From Lunularia cruciata (lineage: Eukaryota > Streptophyta > Marchantiopsida > Lunulariales > Lunulariaceae): a stretch of 64,000 nt of DNA. The notes beneath the pieces are model-generated. The model searched no databases. It saw only the letters and a list, made by a program, of their open reading frames with translations, and was not told where the DNA came from. The translations under genes and the position numbers were made by a program. Position 1 is the stretch's first letter. Every line of letters starts with the position of its first letter. The stretch spans positions 31,682,001 through 31,746,000 of the forward strand of contig OX419760.1 of NCBI GenBank assembly GCA_948567375.1, in the 5' to 3' direction. Below are positions 9,900 to 28,377 of the stretch, in pieces.

Positions 9900-12725
9900 T
9901 TCTCTTACTCCCTCAGATGCTCGATGGTGTCTTCGTTATGCTAGAGGGGGACTTGCGGGGCATATAGAGGTGGTTGTTAGATTTCATTGATTCCGAGTGG
10001 AAGATTGTGCAACCGTTCAGGAGGAGTCAATTAGGGTTACATGATTTAGGAGATAGGCATCGCCAGAAGATACCACAAAGTCTATTCGATTACGATAGTG
10101 TAGGACGTTGGGTCAGGCAGGAGAGTTTAGTAGAGCTGCACAAGCGCTACACCTTTTGTTTATGGCAAGTCCTACCAATGAGACAATCTTTTCCCTATGC
10201 TCACTACATCCTATAGCAGAAGAGTGACTACCACTAGAGGTCTTAGATTGTCAACCTGAGCAGCCTTTATGTCTTGATAGGTCGTTGTTTGCACGAGCAT
10301 TGTGCATTGCTCCTCGCCTTTCCTCATGAGGCTTGGCATGGATGGTTTATGAGCAGCTTAGAGATTGCTTTCAAGCATATGATCCTTCTAGTGGTTTTAC
10401 CAAGTTGTTTCAAGTGGCTGCAACAGTACCGAGAGGAGACATTCCTATGTCTATTAGTCGGGTGTTAGGTGCTAGTCGACTTCTTGCAATGGAGAAGTAC
10501 AAGAGTGCATTAGACAGATTGTTATTGGAGAGATCTCTTTGCTTTTGGTCAATCATACCATTGTCCTTCAACATTGTTCTCACTTTCGACAATACCTCGA
10601 TCCACATCAGTTTGGAGCAACTACACTTAGAGGATGTGAAGCTATATCTCTATGCATTAGGGCACTCCTAGATACCCATCCGGAGTGGATCGTCCTACAT
10701 ATGGATGTGGAGAATGCTTTAAATAGCATCTCACGGGCATCCGTCTTTAGAGAGCTTAGGGAGGCTGGTGTATCCTTGGCGAGTCTCATTCCTTTTGTGC
10801 GGTCTTTTTATGGCTCTCTTGCTTCCCTTTACTACCAACCCAATGGTCCACATGAGAGAGTCATTGTCTTGGAGTCAGCTGTTGGTACACGCCAAGGAGA
10901 TCCTTTGGGGGGACCCTTATTTGCCATGGCTCACTTTAGAGCTCTCCTATCTACTAGTTTTGCCATGCCAGGTTGTGTATTACACTCCTTGGTCGAGGAA
11001 ACACACATCGTAGGCCCTATAGATCAAATGAGGCAGGCCTTTGACTACTTGACTACCAAGCTACATCTAGTAGGCTTGAGAGTCAAGGTGTCAAAGTGTA
11101 GGGCATGGTCTCCTTTAGGTATCACTCCCCACCTTGAGCTTCTAGAGGGGTGTATCACATCCACATATGGACTTTGTGTTCTTGGAGTGCAAATAGGATC
11201 GGAGGATTTTGTCACACGCTTCTTAGACGTTACCCTTGTAGAGGATGTTCTCCATGTGGATGACCTTCCATTACTAGGAGATCTGCAAGTAGCATTTGGT
11301 ATATTCTACTCTTGTATTGCTTGTCGATCATTCTATCTCATCCATACAGTTCCTCCCTCACCGTCCTTCCTATCACGTTTGAGAGCATTTGATAAGAGGA
11401 TTATGGGAGTCTTTGGTAATATTATTGGACCAAGGATATTTGAGTGTGTGATAGGGGATTTGGTATGTAGACAGACGGCTTTGCCGATCTTATGTAGAGT
11501 GGTTGGCTTGCTATCTATGGAAGAGACGGCACCTATAGCATTTTTGGGTAGTTGAGCTCTCTTGGCACCCCTACTTTCCTCTCATTTTGTGGTTGTTGAT
11601 AGGCCAGTTTTGGAGACTTATGTGACAGAAGTGGAGGGAGGATCCTTTTCTCTCCGATGTTATTGCGGCAGACGAGAGATAGCCACACAGACACGAGAGG
11701 ATTTTCCACCTTTTGCTTTGCTATTGTCAGATTGGACTAGAGGTTTACAATTTTCCTTGATGGAGCGACAGTGTGAGCATGCGCTACATTCTCTTTTAGT
11801 CGACTCGTCCATTCCTCAAGCTACTAGAGCACATTTTTGCTCTTGCTCTAGCAAGGGTGCAGGCTCTTGGATCCTAGCTCGACCGTGCATTAGGGCATTC
11901 TTACTCGCACCAGTTACTTTCTCAACAACAATGAGATTTTGCCTAGGTTTGGTCCACACATCTGCATCTTCATTACTCACTTGTGAGTGTGGTTCTACAC
12001 TAGATGCAGCAACGGTCCACATGACACGATGTCCTTTTGGAGGATAGAGGATAGCTACCCATGATGCTATTAGGGACATAGTGTTTGCTATGGCACAAGA
12101 GAGTGGATACTTGGCTTGGAGGGAGCGTTCGTATGCCTTGCAAATGACACATGTCAGGGCAGACTTATACTTGGTCCAACATGATCAAGTGATAGTAGCG
12201 GATGTCGTGGCTATGGACCCTACGCAATATATAGTTTTGGAGGGAGTGATAATCCATCCCCTTAGATGGGCGGCGAGTGCAGCAGCAAGTCGCAAGGTCT
12301 TCAAGTATAGGGGCATGCAGCAAGATCATCTCTTTGTTCCTCTAGCCTTGGAGTTATATGGAGCGATGGACACGACGTTTGACACATTTGTTTGGGAGTG
12401 CGTGAGAGTTTATCATGTTAGGTGCTAGAGTGAACCACTCTCACTCTCATACTTTGGAGCATATTTTAGACAATGTCTGTCCATTGCTCTACTGAGGGCA
12501 ATGGTTGATGCAATCCATAGGATCATATGATGTTTCTTTAGATGCTCCAATTGTGTATAGACTGTTCGACTTGCATAGCTCAAATATCTTAGGTATGGTA
12601 GTGCAGATTTCTCATATAGACTCTATTGGGGCTTAGCCCCATTATACCTTTTTTGTCTCTCCCTTGTAAGGCCTGATGGGATCTTCCCCTCCTTCATTTT
12701 TTCTACATGGTGGCCTTCTTCTCGC
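9900..12725 (+). mobile_element. Degenerate non-LTR retrotransposon, R2-like layout (RT, zinc knuckle, endonuclease)
   Basis: One element covers the region. An N-terminal part runs from about 9.9 to 10.5 kb with stops. The reverse transcriptase core follows, then a Cys/His knuckle, then a C-terminal endonuclease-like domain ending at 12428. A 3' UTR extends to about 12.72 kb and includes GGGGCTTAGCCCC and the TGATGGGATCTTCCC motif seen in four other places in the window. There are no LTRs and no poly-A tail. The layout (single ORF, endonuclease after the RT) is that of early-branching, restriction-like-endonuclease elements such as R2, as opposed to APE-type L1 elements. The 5' boundary and target duplication could not be fixed. 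Confidence 0.82.
10333..12428 (+). pseudogene. Reverse transcriptase/endonuclease ORF of the non-LTR element, broken
   Basis: From about 10500 to 12428 a single frame is open except for a TGA at 11553 and a TAG at 12045. Upstream, 10333 to about 10500, the same protein continues in another frame, so one frameshift lies near 10495-10510. The RT core shows DPHQFGATTLRGCEA, HMDVENALNSISR (motif A, Asp present) and GTRQGDPLGGPLFAMAH (motif B). The motif-C box at 10989-11000 reads L-V-E-E where Y/F-A-D-D is expected, so both metal-binding aspartates are glutamate. A C-x-C-x8-H-x4-C knuckle lies at 11982-12032. An R-A-D-L...V-A-D-V pattern at 12156-12209 fits a PD-(D/E)xK-type endonuclease. The two stops look like single-base changes (TGG to TGA, GAG to TAG). 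The copy is very probably inactive. Confidence 0.85.
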
Positions 12726-14798
12726 TATGGAAGACCATATGTGCTTCATTGTTGGCTACAACATCTACAGCAATCTTTTCCAAAAGCAGCTCCTCTCTCC
12801 ACAAGAACATCTATTGTTGGTAACACTTGGAAAACGTGTGTTCTCACCTTTAACATGGTTGTCATTCAGATTTCACACCCAAACAATCCCAAGAAAGAAC
12901 CTCAGAATCCGCCCTAAAATCTGCAGTTGTTTTTGAAGTTTTCGTATTTCGTGCCCAATATACCCACAACCCTACTGTATACATTTGCCTCTCCCGTAGC
13001 CTGTCAGCATGATAAAGTTGGTGTCTAACTCGTGCAAGAATTCCGCCTTTACATCACGAGAAATAAAGGGCCTTCTCATCCTTCTTATTTTCACACGCGG
13101 TCACATTTTCTTACATCATGAGAAATTCACTTTGACTGCACTGATGATTACTCATAGGGTAGAACAAAGGGAATTTCGATCATTGCCCGCATGATTGAAT
13201 CAACTGACATTGCTGCTTTCAGCCGTCCATTACAGTACTAACAAAGCCCGCAACAGTTACAAGTGACACTGTAAAACGTACGCTCATGGTTTCTGAACTC
13301 TATGTTGTCAAACTTGTGCTGTGGATATTGATTATCCGGTGTCCCAGGTACCTTGGATACAGTCTGCACCTGCCGCCTCCCTGCACTGTATCTCTTCTTG
13401 TGGAAGGAAAAAGTGAGGATTCCTCGACACGAAGATTCATCATTCTTTTGCTTCGGGAGATGGACCAAGGTCGATCTTAAAGTACGGCACGTTTCACCTA
13501 GTGATATTCATGAGTCCTGAATATTATTACAAGGTTATTTTTTGCCGTAAAATACAAATAACTAATGGTTCTACCTACAATGAAGTTGACCGGAATCCGG
13601 TTCTAAGGAGTTGAGATGAAAAGACAAAAGAGTTGGCACCGCCCTCTCCCACTTTTCTATAGAGTAAGAAATATGAAGGCAACTATCACCAAAGAGATGT
13701 TCTTCTGCTCTTCTGATACTTTAACGTTTGATAGAAAATTACTTTGCCAGTTTAAATATTCAAGCGACACCAAATAAACTTGTAAATAAAATCTGTCTCG
13801 GAGTTGCTTGGAAATATGCAGGCAATAGAGAAAGGCTCTAACCTCCGGGTATTTGAAGAAAAGTAGATTCTTTGCAAATCAAGTTCTTTGGAACTAAGTA
13901 TCGCAACTTATTCCCCCTTTCCACTTACAAAGCATGAAAGCAATCATCACGATCGAAGTGACCTCTACCTGCACTTCTAAGATTGTGCATCCATATACTG
14001 CATCGTGCACCACAAAGAGTTTATGCAGAGAGCGTTAGTTAGAAGTGAATTCACCTTGACTGTATATAATAATCGAATTGAAAGCTTGCATTACACATTG
14101 CCTTAGTTATGAAAGATTAGAAACTTGGTTGTTGCTGGCTTCGTAGGCCATTCTCTCGACGATGCTCTAAAGTGCTACAAAGAAATCAAAAGGTCATAGT
14201 TTTTCTATACTAAAGCCTTGAGCTTTGAGTGTAGAGTTGCGTGATGGAACCCACGAGTAAAGAGTAAAGACCTCCCTGAACCGTGGTCAACATTGACTTC
14301 GTGGTGAAAAAGGACCGCATCACTTGTCCGTGCGCGCCGACTGTGGCGGGGTTCTGAGAAGACTGCGGTGAATCGGCGGGAGTTGTCGATGGTAGTTGAT
14401 GTCGTGGAGTTTGTATCCCGTTTCGTGGAGGATAGAGAAGGCAAGAGTTTAACGTGCAGCTACTCTCGGGGAACCCAGTTCTAATACCGGGTACCATGCA
14501 AAACCATCCGGGTTAGGCCAGTAGACCAGATAGGATTCACCGGATATCCGACGTCCCTTCAACCATTTCAACAACCATCTCAAGAGGAACCTGAAACCAC
14601 TGGCTGATTTAGCCTTGGGTAGTCTGTTACAGGCGGTTCTGGGTTGGTTCCCTGAATGCACTGTTTAGATTACCGGTACCTGCTGGCGGGGTCTGGTTAA
14701 GCAAATTTCGTAAGTGGAAGACGAATCGGGAGTTGCCGACAAAGAGGGAGTTACGGGAACCGTCGTGGACTGGTCTGACTAGTGTTTATTGACTCTTT
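12726..14798. other. Intergenic region, no supported gene
   Basis: Moderate GC content, with several short open frames on both strands and no coding signature. The minus-strand frames at about 14205-14661 overlap each other and show no motif. A sequence near 14480-14500 reads, on the minus strand, like a weak tRNA-primer site (GGTATTAGAAC), but no LTR next to it could be delimited. Confidence 0.45.
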
Positions 14799-14920
14799 CG
14801 TCGAATAAGAGTGAAAGGCGACCGCGTAGGAAAAACGAAGGATGGGAAGACCCCATCGAGCCGTTACAAGGGAGAGACTAAAAAGGTAACATTGGGCTAA
14901 GCTCCAACGTCGAATAAGAG
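14799..14920 (-). mobile_element. Short 3'-tail copy of the non-LTR retrotransposon, with 13-bp TSD
   Basis: A 96-bp insert (14812-14907) is bounded by the exact 13-bp repeat CGTCGAATAAGAG at 14799-14811 and 14908-14920. Read on the minus strand the insert runs TTGGAGCTTAGCCC, then CGATGGGGTCTTCCCATCC, then CGCGGTCGCCTTT. This is the same order and 3' end as the retrotransposon tail near 12.6-12.7 kb, with a later 5' truncation point than the copy at 6.1 kb. The exact target duplication shows it is an independent insertion. It lies about 450 bp upstream of the SIP start codon. Confidence 0.88.
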
Positions 14921-15362
14921 GGGATGTGGTTCCAAGCAGATCCAGTTTCGAGAGTGCGGAGGGTCCTAATCACATTTCTTTGATTCGTATTGATTCCACA
15001 ACCCACCAACCGTAGAATCAGTCACCGATTCCAGCGAAGTGCGACAAAATTGCCCCTCTGACTGACTCCTCTCTCTGAGATCCTCTCGCCCCTACCAATC
15101 GCCTCCAGTCTCTTCTCCCATTCCCTCAACATTGGAGCGGAGGTACTTTTAAATAGCAAAGCTTCGGGCACAGATCTAGGCGGCTGAGTGGAGTCGAGTG
15201 GACGAGACTCGAGTGTCAAGAGCGGACCTTGATGAGAGGAGAGGCTTCCTCTGTTCCCAGACCGCTCTTGGTTGGAGTTTAGGGGTTTTCTCTTCTCTCA
15301 GAAAGGGGTGAAGGGAGTTCTCGATTTTGGTTTCCGTATTGCTGTGGAAAGAAGAAGGCAAA
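14921..15362 (+). promoter_or_regulatory. Upstream region and probable 5' UTR of the SIP gene
   Basis: About 440 bases between the retrotransposon tail insertion and the SIP start codon. The last 150 bases are GA-rich without upstream stops of note and probably form the 5' UTR. No TATA box at a convincing distance was seen. The extent is an inference from position only. Confidence 0.35.
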
Positions 15363-16941
15363 ATGTCGAGGATTGTGAAGCTGGCGATTGCGGATGGGTG
15401 TCTGTCTTTTCTGTGGGTGTTTTTGACGTCGTCTATGGGCGCTGGAGCGCATTTGATTGCGAAGCAGATCGATTTTGAAGGGGACCGTACGGGGATTGTG
15501 GTCGGAGAGGTGGTGGTTTTGATATTTTTGTTCTCGTTTATGGGGAAGCTTTTAGGTGGGGCGAGCTGGAATCCAACTGCTCCTGTGGCTTTTTATGCCG
15601 TTGGAGCTAGCAGAGACACTCTGTTTTCTCTCGCCATTCGCCTTCCTGCTATGGTATGGTTATCTCCTTTTCTACTTTAGATTTGAAATCTGTGACCTTG
15701 AGTTGACATTTGGGGCAGGAAATGTGTGAAGGAGCACTATGGTCCTGTCTTGACCTAGTGATGCGAAGATGTTAGGATAAGATGGTGTTCTATCTTTTCT
15801 GCTGAGGATACCGTCTGTAAGTCTGATTCGATCTTAGGGGTATTGAACGTGAAGGGATAAGTCTGGTCTTGTCTTGAGCTAATCGTATGAGATTTTTGGT
15901 ATCTTTCTTGCTGGAATTACCCCTGGATAAGTTGGAGTTGATTTTAGGGGTAGTGAATATGAGAAGGAGAAGGTAAGGTGGGTCTGTCTTGGGGCTAATG
16001 ATATTAAGATGTTGGTGAGTGGAGCAGGCTGTCGGAGCAGCAGCAGGTGCTCTATCAATTTCCGAAGTGATGCCAGAGCAATTCAGGCACACGATCGGGG
16101 GACCGAAGTTGAAAGTGGATCTGCACACTGGAGCAGTCGCCGAGGGAGTTTTGACCTTCGCCATCACTTTGGTAGTTTTGTGGACCGTGCTCCGTGGTCC
16201 CAAGAATGGTCTTATTAAGACCCTTATCATTATTGTGGCCACTCTCTTTCTCGTCGCCAAAGGGGGTCCCTACACTGGACCCGCTATGAATCCCTCCAAC
16301 GTATGTCATCTTCTTCTCTTATCTTTTAATCCACTGATAAATTTCTCCAATTTCTGTCTTCAACGGTGTCAATTTCGCCTCTCCTTCTCCTCCTCCAGTA
16401 TTTTACAAGACCTAATTTGATTGGTTCTTGCTCAAAAAAAAGTTTGCTTCAATATGTCCTTCTCGTTGCCTTCTCAACGTCTCTTCCCCATTCCTTGACC
16501 TTTTCAGGCGCAACTTCCTTATAACATTTCACCTTTTTGAGCACCACGTAGTTACTTGTTTCAGATTACTTACTATTGGGATAGTATTACAGTCTACTTC
16601 GGACGAGTTCCGAACAAGAATTTTGGCTCTCTATTCGATCCTTCATGTTGTTTGTCCCTGTCGTCTGTAGGTCATAATCACGTTGAGTTGAACCTTCACA
16701 AAGTTTGCCATTATGTGCTTCGTGAATAGGAATTGCTTTCCTTTCCGTTTTTGTTTGCTCCCCTGAACCAACTATCGGGTTTGAATTGCAGGCGTTCGGC
16801 TGGGCATATGTGAACCAAAGTCACTACTCTCAAGAGCATCTGTACGTGTACTGGATTACTCCTTTCATTGGAGCATTGGGAGCATCTGCTGTATATAGGA
16901 TTCTTTTTGCTCCCAGAGCGCCCAAGGATAAGGCAGCTTAG
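15363..16941 (+). CDS. SIP1: Small basic intrinsic protein (SIP1-type aquaporin)
   Basis: Three exons, 15363-15653, 16028-16300 and 16792-16941, all split in phase 0 at GT-AG introns, give 237 aa, the usual SIP length. It is a six-helix membrane channel with two half-helix loops. The first loop carries N-P-T at residues 70-72, typical of SIPs, which depart from NPA there. The second carries N-P-S at 185-187, where SIPs normally keep NPA. Family landmarks include LRGPKNGLIKT, GGPYTGPAMNPSN, AFGWAYVN and YVYWITPFIGA. The C-terminus is short and basic (APRAPKDKAA). SIP proteins of other plants sit in the ER membrane and conduct water or small solutes. The start is the first ATG, followed directly by the first helix (VKLAIADGCLSFLWVFL). 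It converges on MCM6. Confidence 0.94.
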
Positions 16942-17872
16942 GGACAGAGGAAGTTTTGGTTGACACTTGTATTTTATATCCTCCAATTAGCAGGGTTAAA
17001 GCCGAATTACTTGACATTTTCTTCTAAATGGCAGTTTGAGGGTCCGCCTTTCCAGAATTTTTATTTTGTGGACGTTACCTTCCATGGGTGCTACACTTCC
17101 CAGGGAACTTCAACAACTCTTTTTACTTTGATTTTGACACACTGGATGTGCAATCTATCGTCCATAATTGTGTCAGTTGACAAAGCATGGCTTGTGCTTG
17201 CCATTTATCAGCACAATTCACGGTACATAACTTGTAGTCAGCGATTGAAAAATTTTAAAGGAAGTCTGTCCAATTCAACATGTTTCTCTCGTCCATGCAG
17301 TGTCATGCTCTTGCATCGCTTGCATTATCTTTGCTTCTGCACTGTAATGAACAATGGTGGATGCATCACCTGAGGATTCACTTCGCCGACTCAAATCCTT
17401 TCCCTCCCAAGACTGACATTTACATCTCAATAGTACTTTCTATACCCTGCCTTTTGAGTGAGTTCAATTTTGTATGTACATTCAGGTCGCGTGGACGTAA
17501 ATGAGTTGCTCCCTTTTGAAATGATGGGCTTTCTGTAGTCTTACACAAACTGGCACTAAAAACCAGATAAAGAACAGAACAGACTAAAGTCAGTTCTAAA
17601 ATACAGATATTTTACACCACCGAACCTTTTCCGTAGTAGAATGTATCAATCGCCGATGAATAGCTAGAGTAGATTTGGAGAAGTCTATGAATGAATAGGG
17701 ATGAAACGTACGGTGCACCCTCTGCTCCATGTTCTCCCTTCGGAAAAGAATCACCGCCTGATCATACCAACAGCGTGGATCAACCAACAGCAGGAAAAGA
17801 TATCATGGTTGTGCAGGGCAGCGTTCATTGCCGAAGCTGTGCTGAAGTTGGCTTGCATTTGTGGAGCCGACT
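16942..17872. other. Convergent 3' spacer between SIP and MCM6
   Basis: Both genes end towards this 0.93 kb spacer, so it should contain both 3' UTRs and polyadenylation sites. No third gene is supported. The open frames here are short and without motifs. Confidence 0.6.
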
Positions 17873-25242
<7,370 letters not shown>

Positions 25243-25499
25243 ATTGGTTCAACCCCGCCTCTGCCTCGCGACTCTGCTCAACTGACGTTGGCTATAAAAT
25301 AAATCCAACCAATGTAATTAGTTCTCTTTTGACAGTCGTCAAGGTTCCGCACGACGACAGCAACTCCTCCTCCCTGAGTTGGAAATACAAATTATAAAGG
25401 ACAGTCCCTGCTGCAGCGTTTGTGTGCCCGCAATGCAATCATGTATCACTCAAGGCCCGGCCTAAAACCCACCTCCAATTTCACCTACAAAAAATCACC

Positions 25500-25640
25500 A
25501 ACCCGGACTCGATTTCTTGTTCTACACCGACGAGCTATCGAATTCCAAAATCAGCACCTCGAGCTCGATTTCCCGTTATACACCGGCGAGCTAGCAAATT
25601 CACCCCTGGAACTCGATTTCCTGCTCTAAACCCCCGAGAT
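25500..25640. repeat. Three diverged tandem units upstream of MCM6
   Basis: Units starting with CTCGATTT at about 25508, 25564 and 25612 share TCGATTTC(C/T)(T/C)G(T/C)T(C/A), then TA(C/A)AC(A/C)CC and a GAGCTA-like word. Spacing is 48-56 bases. They lie 270-400 bp upstream of the MCM6 start codon, within its promoter or 5' UTR. Confidence 0.6.
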
Positions 25641-25716
25641 GTCGAACTTCACGAGCAAAATCGTATACAAACGACGCGTGAGGTGCAGAGCCGAGAGTAC
25701 CAGCAAATAAAATTGC

Positions 25717-25724
25717 GCGGGAAA
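25717..25724 (-). promoter_or_regulatory. E2F-type binding site upstream of MCM6
   Basis: The plus-strand bases GCGGGAAA are the reverse complement of TTTCCCGC, a perfect match to the E2F consensus TTTSSCGC, in MCM6 orientation about 475 bp before its ATG. MCM genes of plants and animals are classic E2F targets at G1/S. A weaker TTTCCCGT lies at about 25569. An 8-bp site can arise by chance; the gene context is what makes it credible. Confidence 0.5.
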
Positions 25725-27833
25725 CTACCACTTCCGAAGCCCGCGAAAAACCCACCAATCTACCAAGATGACTTAAGATAACATAACAGTAACGACCTCC
25801 AGGTTCGCAGAACGGCTTAACAGTACCGCATTTCGCCTGACGTCGCGCGTCACTCGTAGCTGGCACCATATTCAGTGGTATAGACCTTATTTTCAGAATG
25901 GGCAGTTTTATGTTAGAAAACGTAAAAAAATTCGCGAGGGATATAGGTAGATGAGAGCTGAAACCGTTCCTAGACGAGAATTCCAGAATTCATTAAATGC
26001 ACATGAAAGCTAACCGAGATAAATTCTTAAAGCAGAATGCAGCGAATGTAACTTGAATTATAACATATCGAGAATAAATAAATAAATAAAATGCGATACG
26101 GTGTGAAAGCAAGAAGGATAGAAAACCCATCAAACCTTCAAGGAGACGACAAGCGGTACAATATAGATATATATGAAGAACTAATAAGCAATATGTAATC
26201 ATTATATACAAAATTTTGAAAAATATAACATAGTGACCACCTATAAGGAATGCATGAACCACGGAACTAAGCTGCAATATGGAGTCGGGCAAAAACACTA
26301 AAGATCCAAAGTCAAGTATGAATCGTGAAACAGGCAAAGAGTGAATAGAAATTTTCTCGAAAGATATTGCCCTCCATCTAAGTTCAGGTTGATTTATAAA
26401 GGTAAATGAAAACAAGCAAGTCTATTCTGATTCTTAAAAATATCCTTGCGTCTATCGAAATAAAGATTTATTTCATTCTTTTATATCCTTATTTGAATGG
26501 GAGTTAAACAAAGTGAACGTGGCCTAATAACGATAAAATATATTTTCACTTGTCCACCATGGAAACAATAGAACTCTATAATACAACAAAATCACCTTGA
26601 GTATGGTATAAGGACGAGGAGATAATTCAATCTATCACTATGGAAATATAGAGCTCTATAAATTAAGGAACATGACAAAAGTGCTTGCATAATTACGTAA
26701 CTTTATGATAAGAAAATACATTTACCATAATATTGGTAAACACCATTTAAGAATGTGAACAGTACCAAATTTCCGCAGAATTGGATCAAACAAAATGTGA
26801 AAGATTGCTCGTTCTTGTTCCAACATCTAGAAACCCACACGTTCTCGAACATTGTTTGTTCGTTGAGGTAAAGAAGTATACGCGGCATTTTAGACCTGAA
26901 AATGGTTGAATTAAATTGAATTGGTTGAAAGTTAAAGAAACCAAAGTACTCAAACCCTTTACATATATTCTTGAAAATTGATCAGAATAATCGGAGAAAT
27001 ATTGGTTAAGAATCAGTCAAATTTGCCCGACTTAACTTGAATAACATCTAAATTGAGGTTTGTAAACTTGTAATCTTCTCTTAAATACAACCATATACCC
27101 TAAGTGAAATGATTTTCATGAGGTTACTTGGACCTATTATTTTGGTATCTCATGATTAGCTTTTTGATATTATTGTAGTTATCATTTGTAACTTACAAGC
27201 TATTAATACATTGTCTAGATCTTACCAAACTTATAGTGAAATAATTTAGCATATCTTGATGACAAAGAATTAAGTAATAAAATCTATAAAGTATAAATTT
27301 CAACCAAGCATTGTGTTTCATTATGATTACAATAGTAAATCTCATACTAGCATCTACATTTCTAACATTGATGGTCTCAATAGAACTCGGATGCTTATAG
27401 CACTCTACTTCACTACCTAATTGACTTTGTAGATAACCTATTGTAAACCATTCTAGAGAAAACATAACTTACCATATTATAGTTATTATAAGCAATAAAA
27501 ATATTTATTTTAATTAAGGTGAAAAATGTTCTCTAATAAAAATTAGCAAATATATAAAATTTTATATACATAAATCCACATCTAAATACAAGTCATTAAA
27601 TAAAAACATATAGATAAGTAGATAATGTAATTTGAGAAACATCTCAATCAAAGTCAATGTTTCCTCTTCTAAACTAGATTAAATATCTAATTTTCAACCA
27701 CACTGTTGGGTGTATTTGTTAAAATCCAAAATTCAATTTCAGTTTATAGCTTCACCTTACAAAGGTATAAATGTGTATGATAGTTATTGTGTAAGCACAC
27801 TCATTATTGCTTCTTAAGGTTCAATATGATGAT
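25725..27833. other. Intergenic region passing into AT-rich DNA
   Basis: From about 25.9 kb the base composition drops to the AT-rich level of the repeat region. Short open frames only, none with recognisable motifs. I see no RNA gene. Confidence 0.5.
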
Positions 27834-28377
27834 TGAAAAAGACCAAAGAGAGAAATAAGAGAATGGAAGTTCAAAGTGAAAGATCACATTGGGACTCTTG
27901 AATGAGAGAAACTCCAAATGCCTAGAATGACCTTGGGCTTTGGTATTTATATGGAACATACAAGGCTCTTGAGAAGTTTCTCAGGAAGATTCCTAAAAGC
28001 CGCATTCCTTAGAGTGTAAGCCAAGCTAACCAAGAAGCTTCCTTCTAGAAACCGCCTATTTTGCATGCAAGCTAAGTTAATTGAGAAACTTCCTTTTAGA
28101 AGTTGTCTACTTGGCATGCAAGCTAAGCTAGCCAAGAAACTTCCCAAGAAACTTCCTTCTAAAAGCTTCCTTCTAGAAGTTGTCTACTTTGTGTACAAGC
28201 TAAGCTAACCGAGAAGCTTCCAAGAAACTTCCTCTTAGAAGTCACCACTTGGTGTGCACATTACTTGATACTTGGAAGGTACCAAGTAGCTTCTTAGATA
28301 CATTTAGAATATTCTTATAATTCTTGGCTAATTTGGTATATTTGTTACTTTGTAAGTCTTGACTCCATATTGTTACA
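27834..28377 (-). repeat. 3' LTR of minus-strand G1 Ty3/gypsy copy 1
   Basis: Read on the minus strand it starts TGTAACAATATGGAG directly after a GGTGGAGGAATA polypurine tract. It contains a TATA-like box (ATATAAATACC) and ends near GGTCTTTTTCA. The middle is built of 45-60 bp imperfect repeats carrying GAAGCTTC and TTAGCTTG words. It matches the LTRs at 29991, 38766, 43904 and 46359. The left edge is approximate. Confidence 0.8.

Noticed and set aside
14205-14661. Three overlapping minus-strand frames, and a possible copia-type primer site near 14490
   Set aside because: No protein motif, and no LTR pair could be delimited, so neither a gene nor an LTR element is supported.
15790-16260. 156-codon minus-strand frame
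   Set aside because: Antisense of SIP exon 2 and its upstream intron; the plus strand codes for a clear aquaporin.
25420-25869. Plus and minus frames upstream of MCM6
   Set aside because: They follow the tandem units and overlap each other on opposite strands; no recognisable protein, better read as promoter or 5' UTR.
26000-26420. 140-codon minus frame in AT-rich DNA
   Set aside because: Hydrophobic low-complexity translation of AT-rich sequence; no motif or splice context.
27950-28260. Array of GAAGCTTC/TTGCATGCAAGC-type units that might suggest a CRISPR-like or satellite array
   Set aside because: The units are imperfect, unspaced and lie within an LTR; the same array appears in every G1 LTR.
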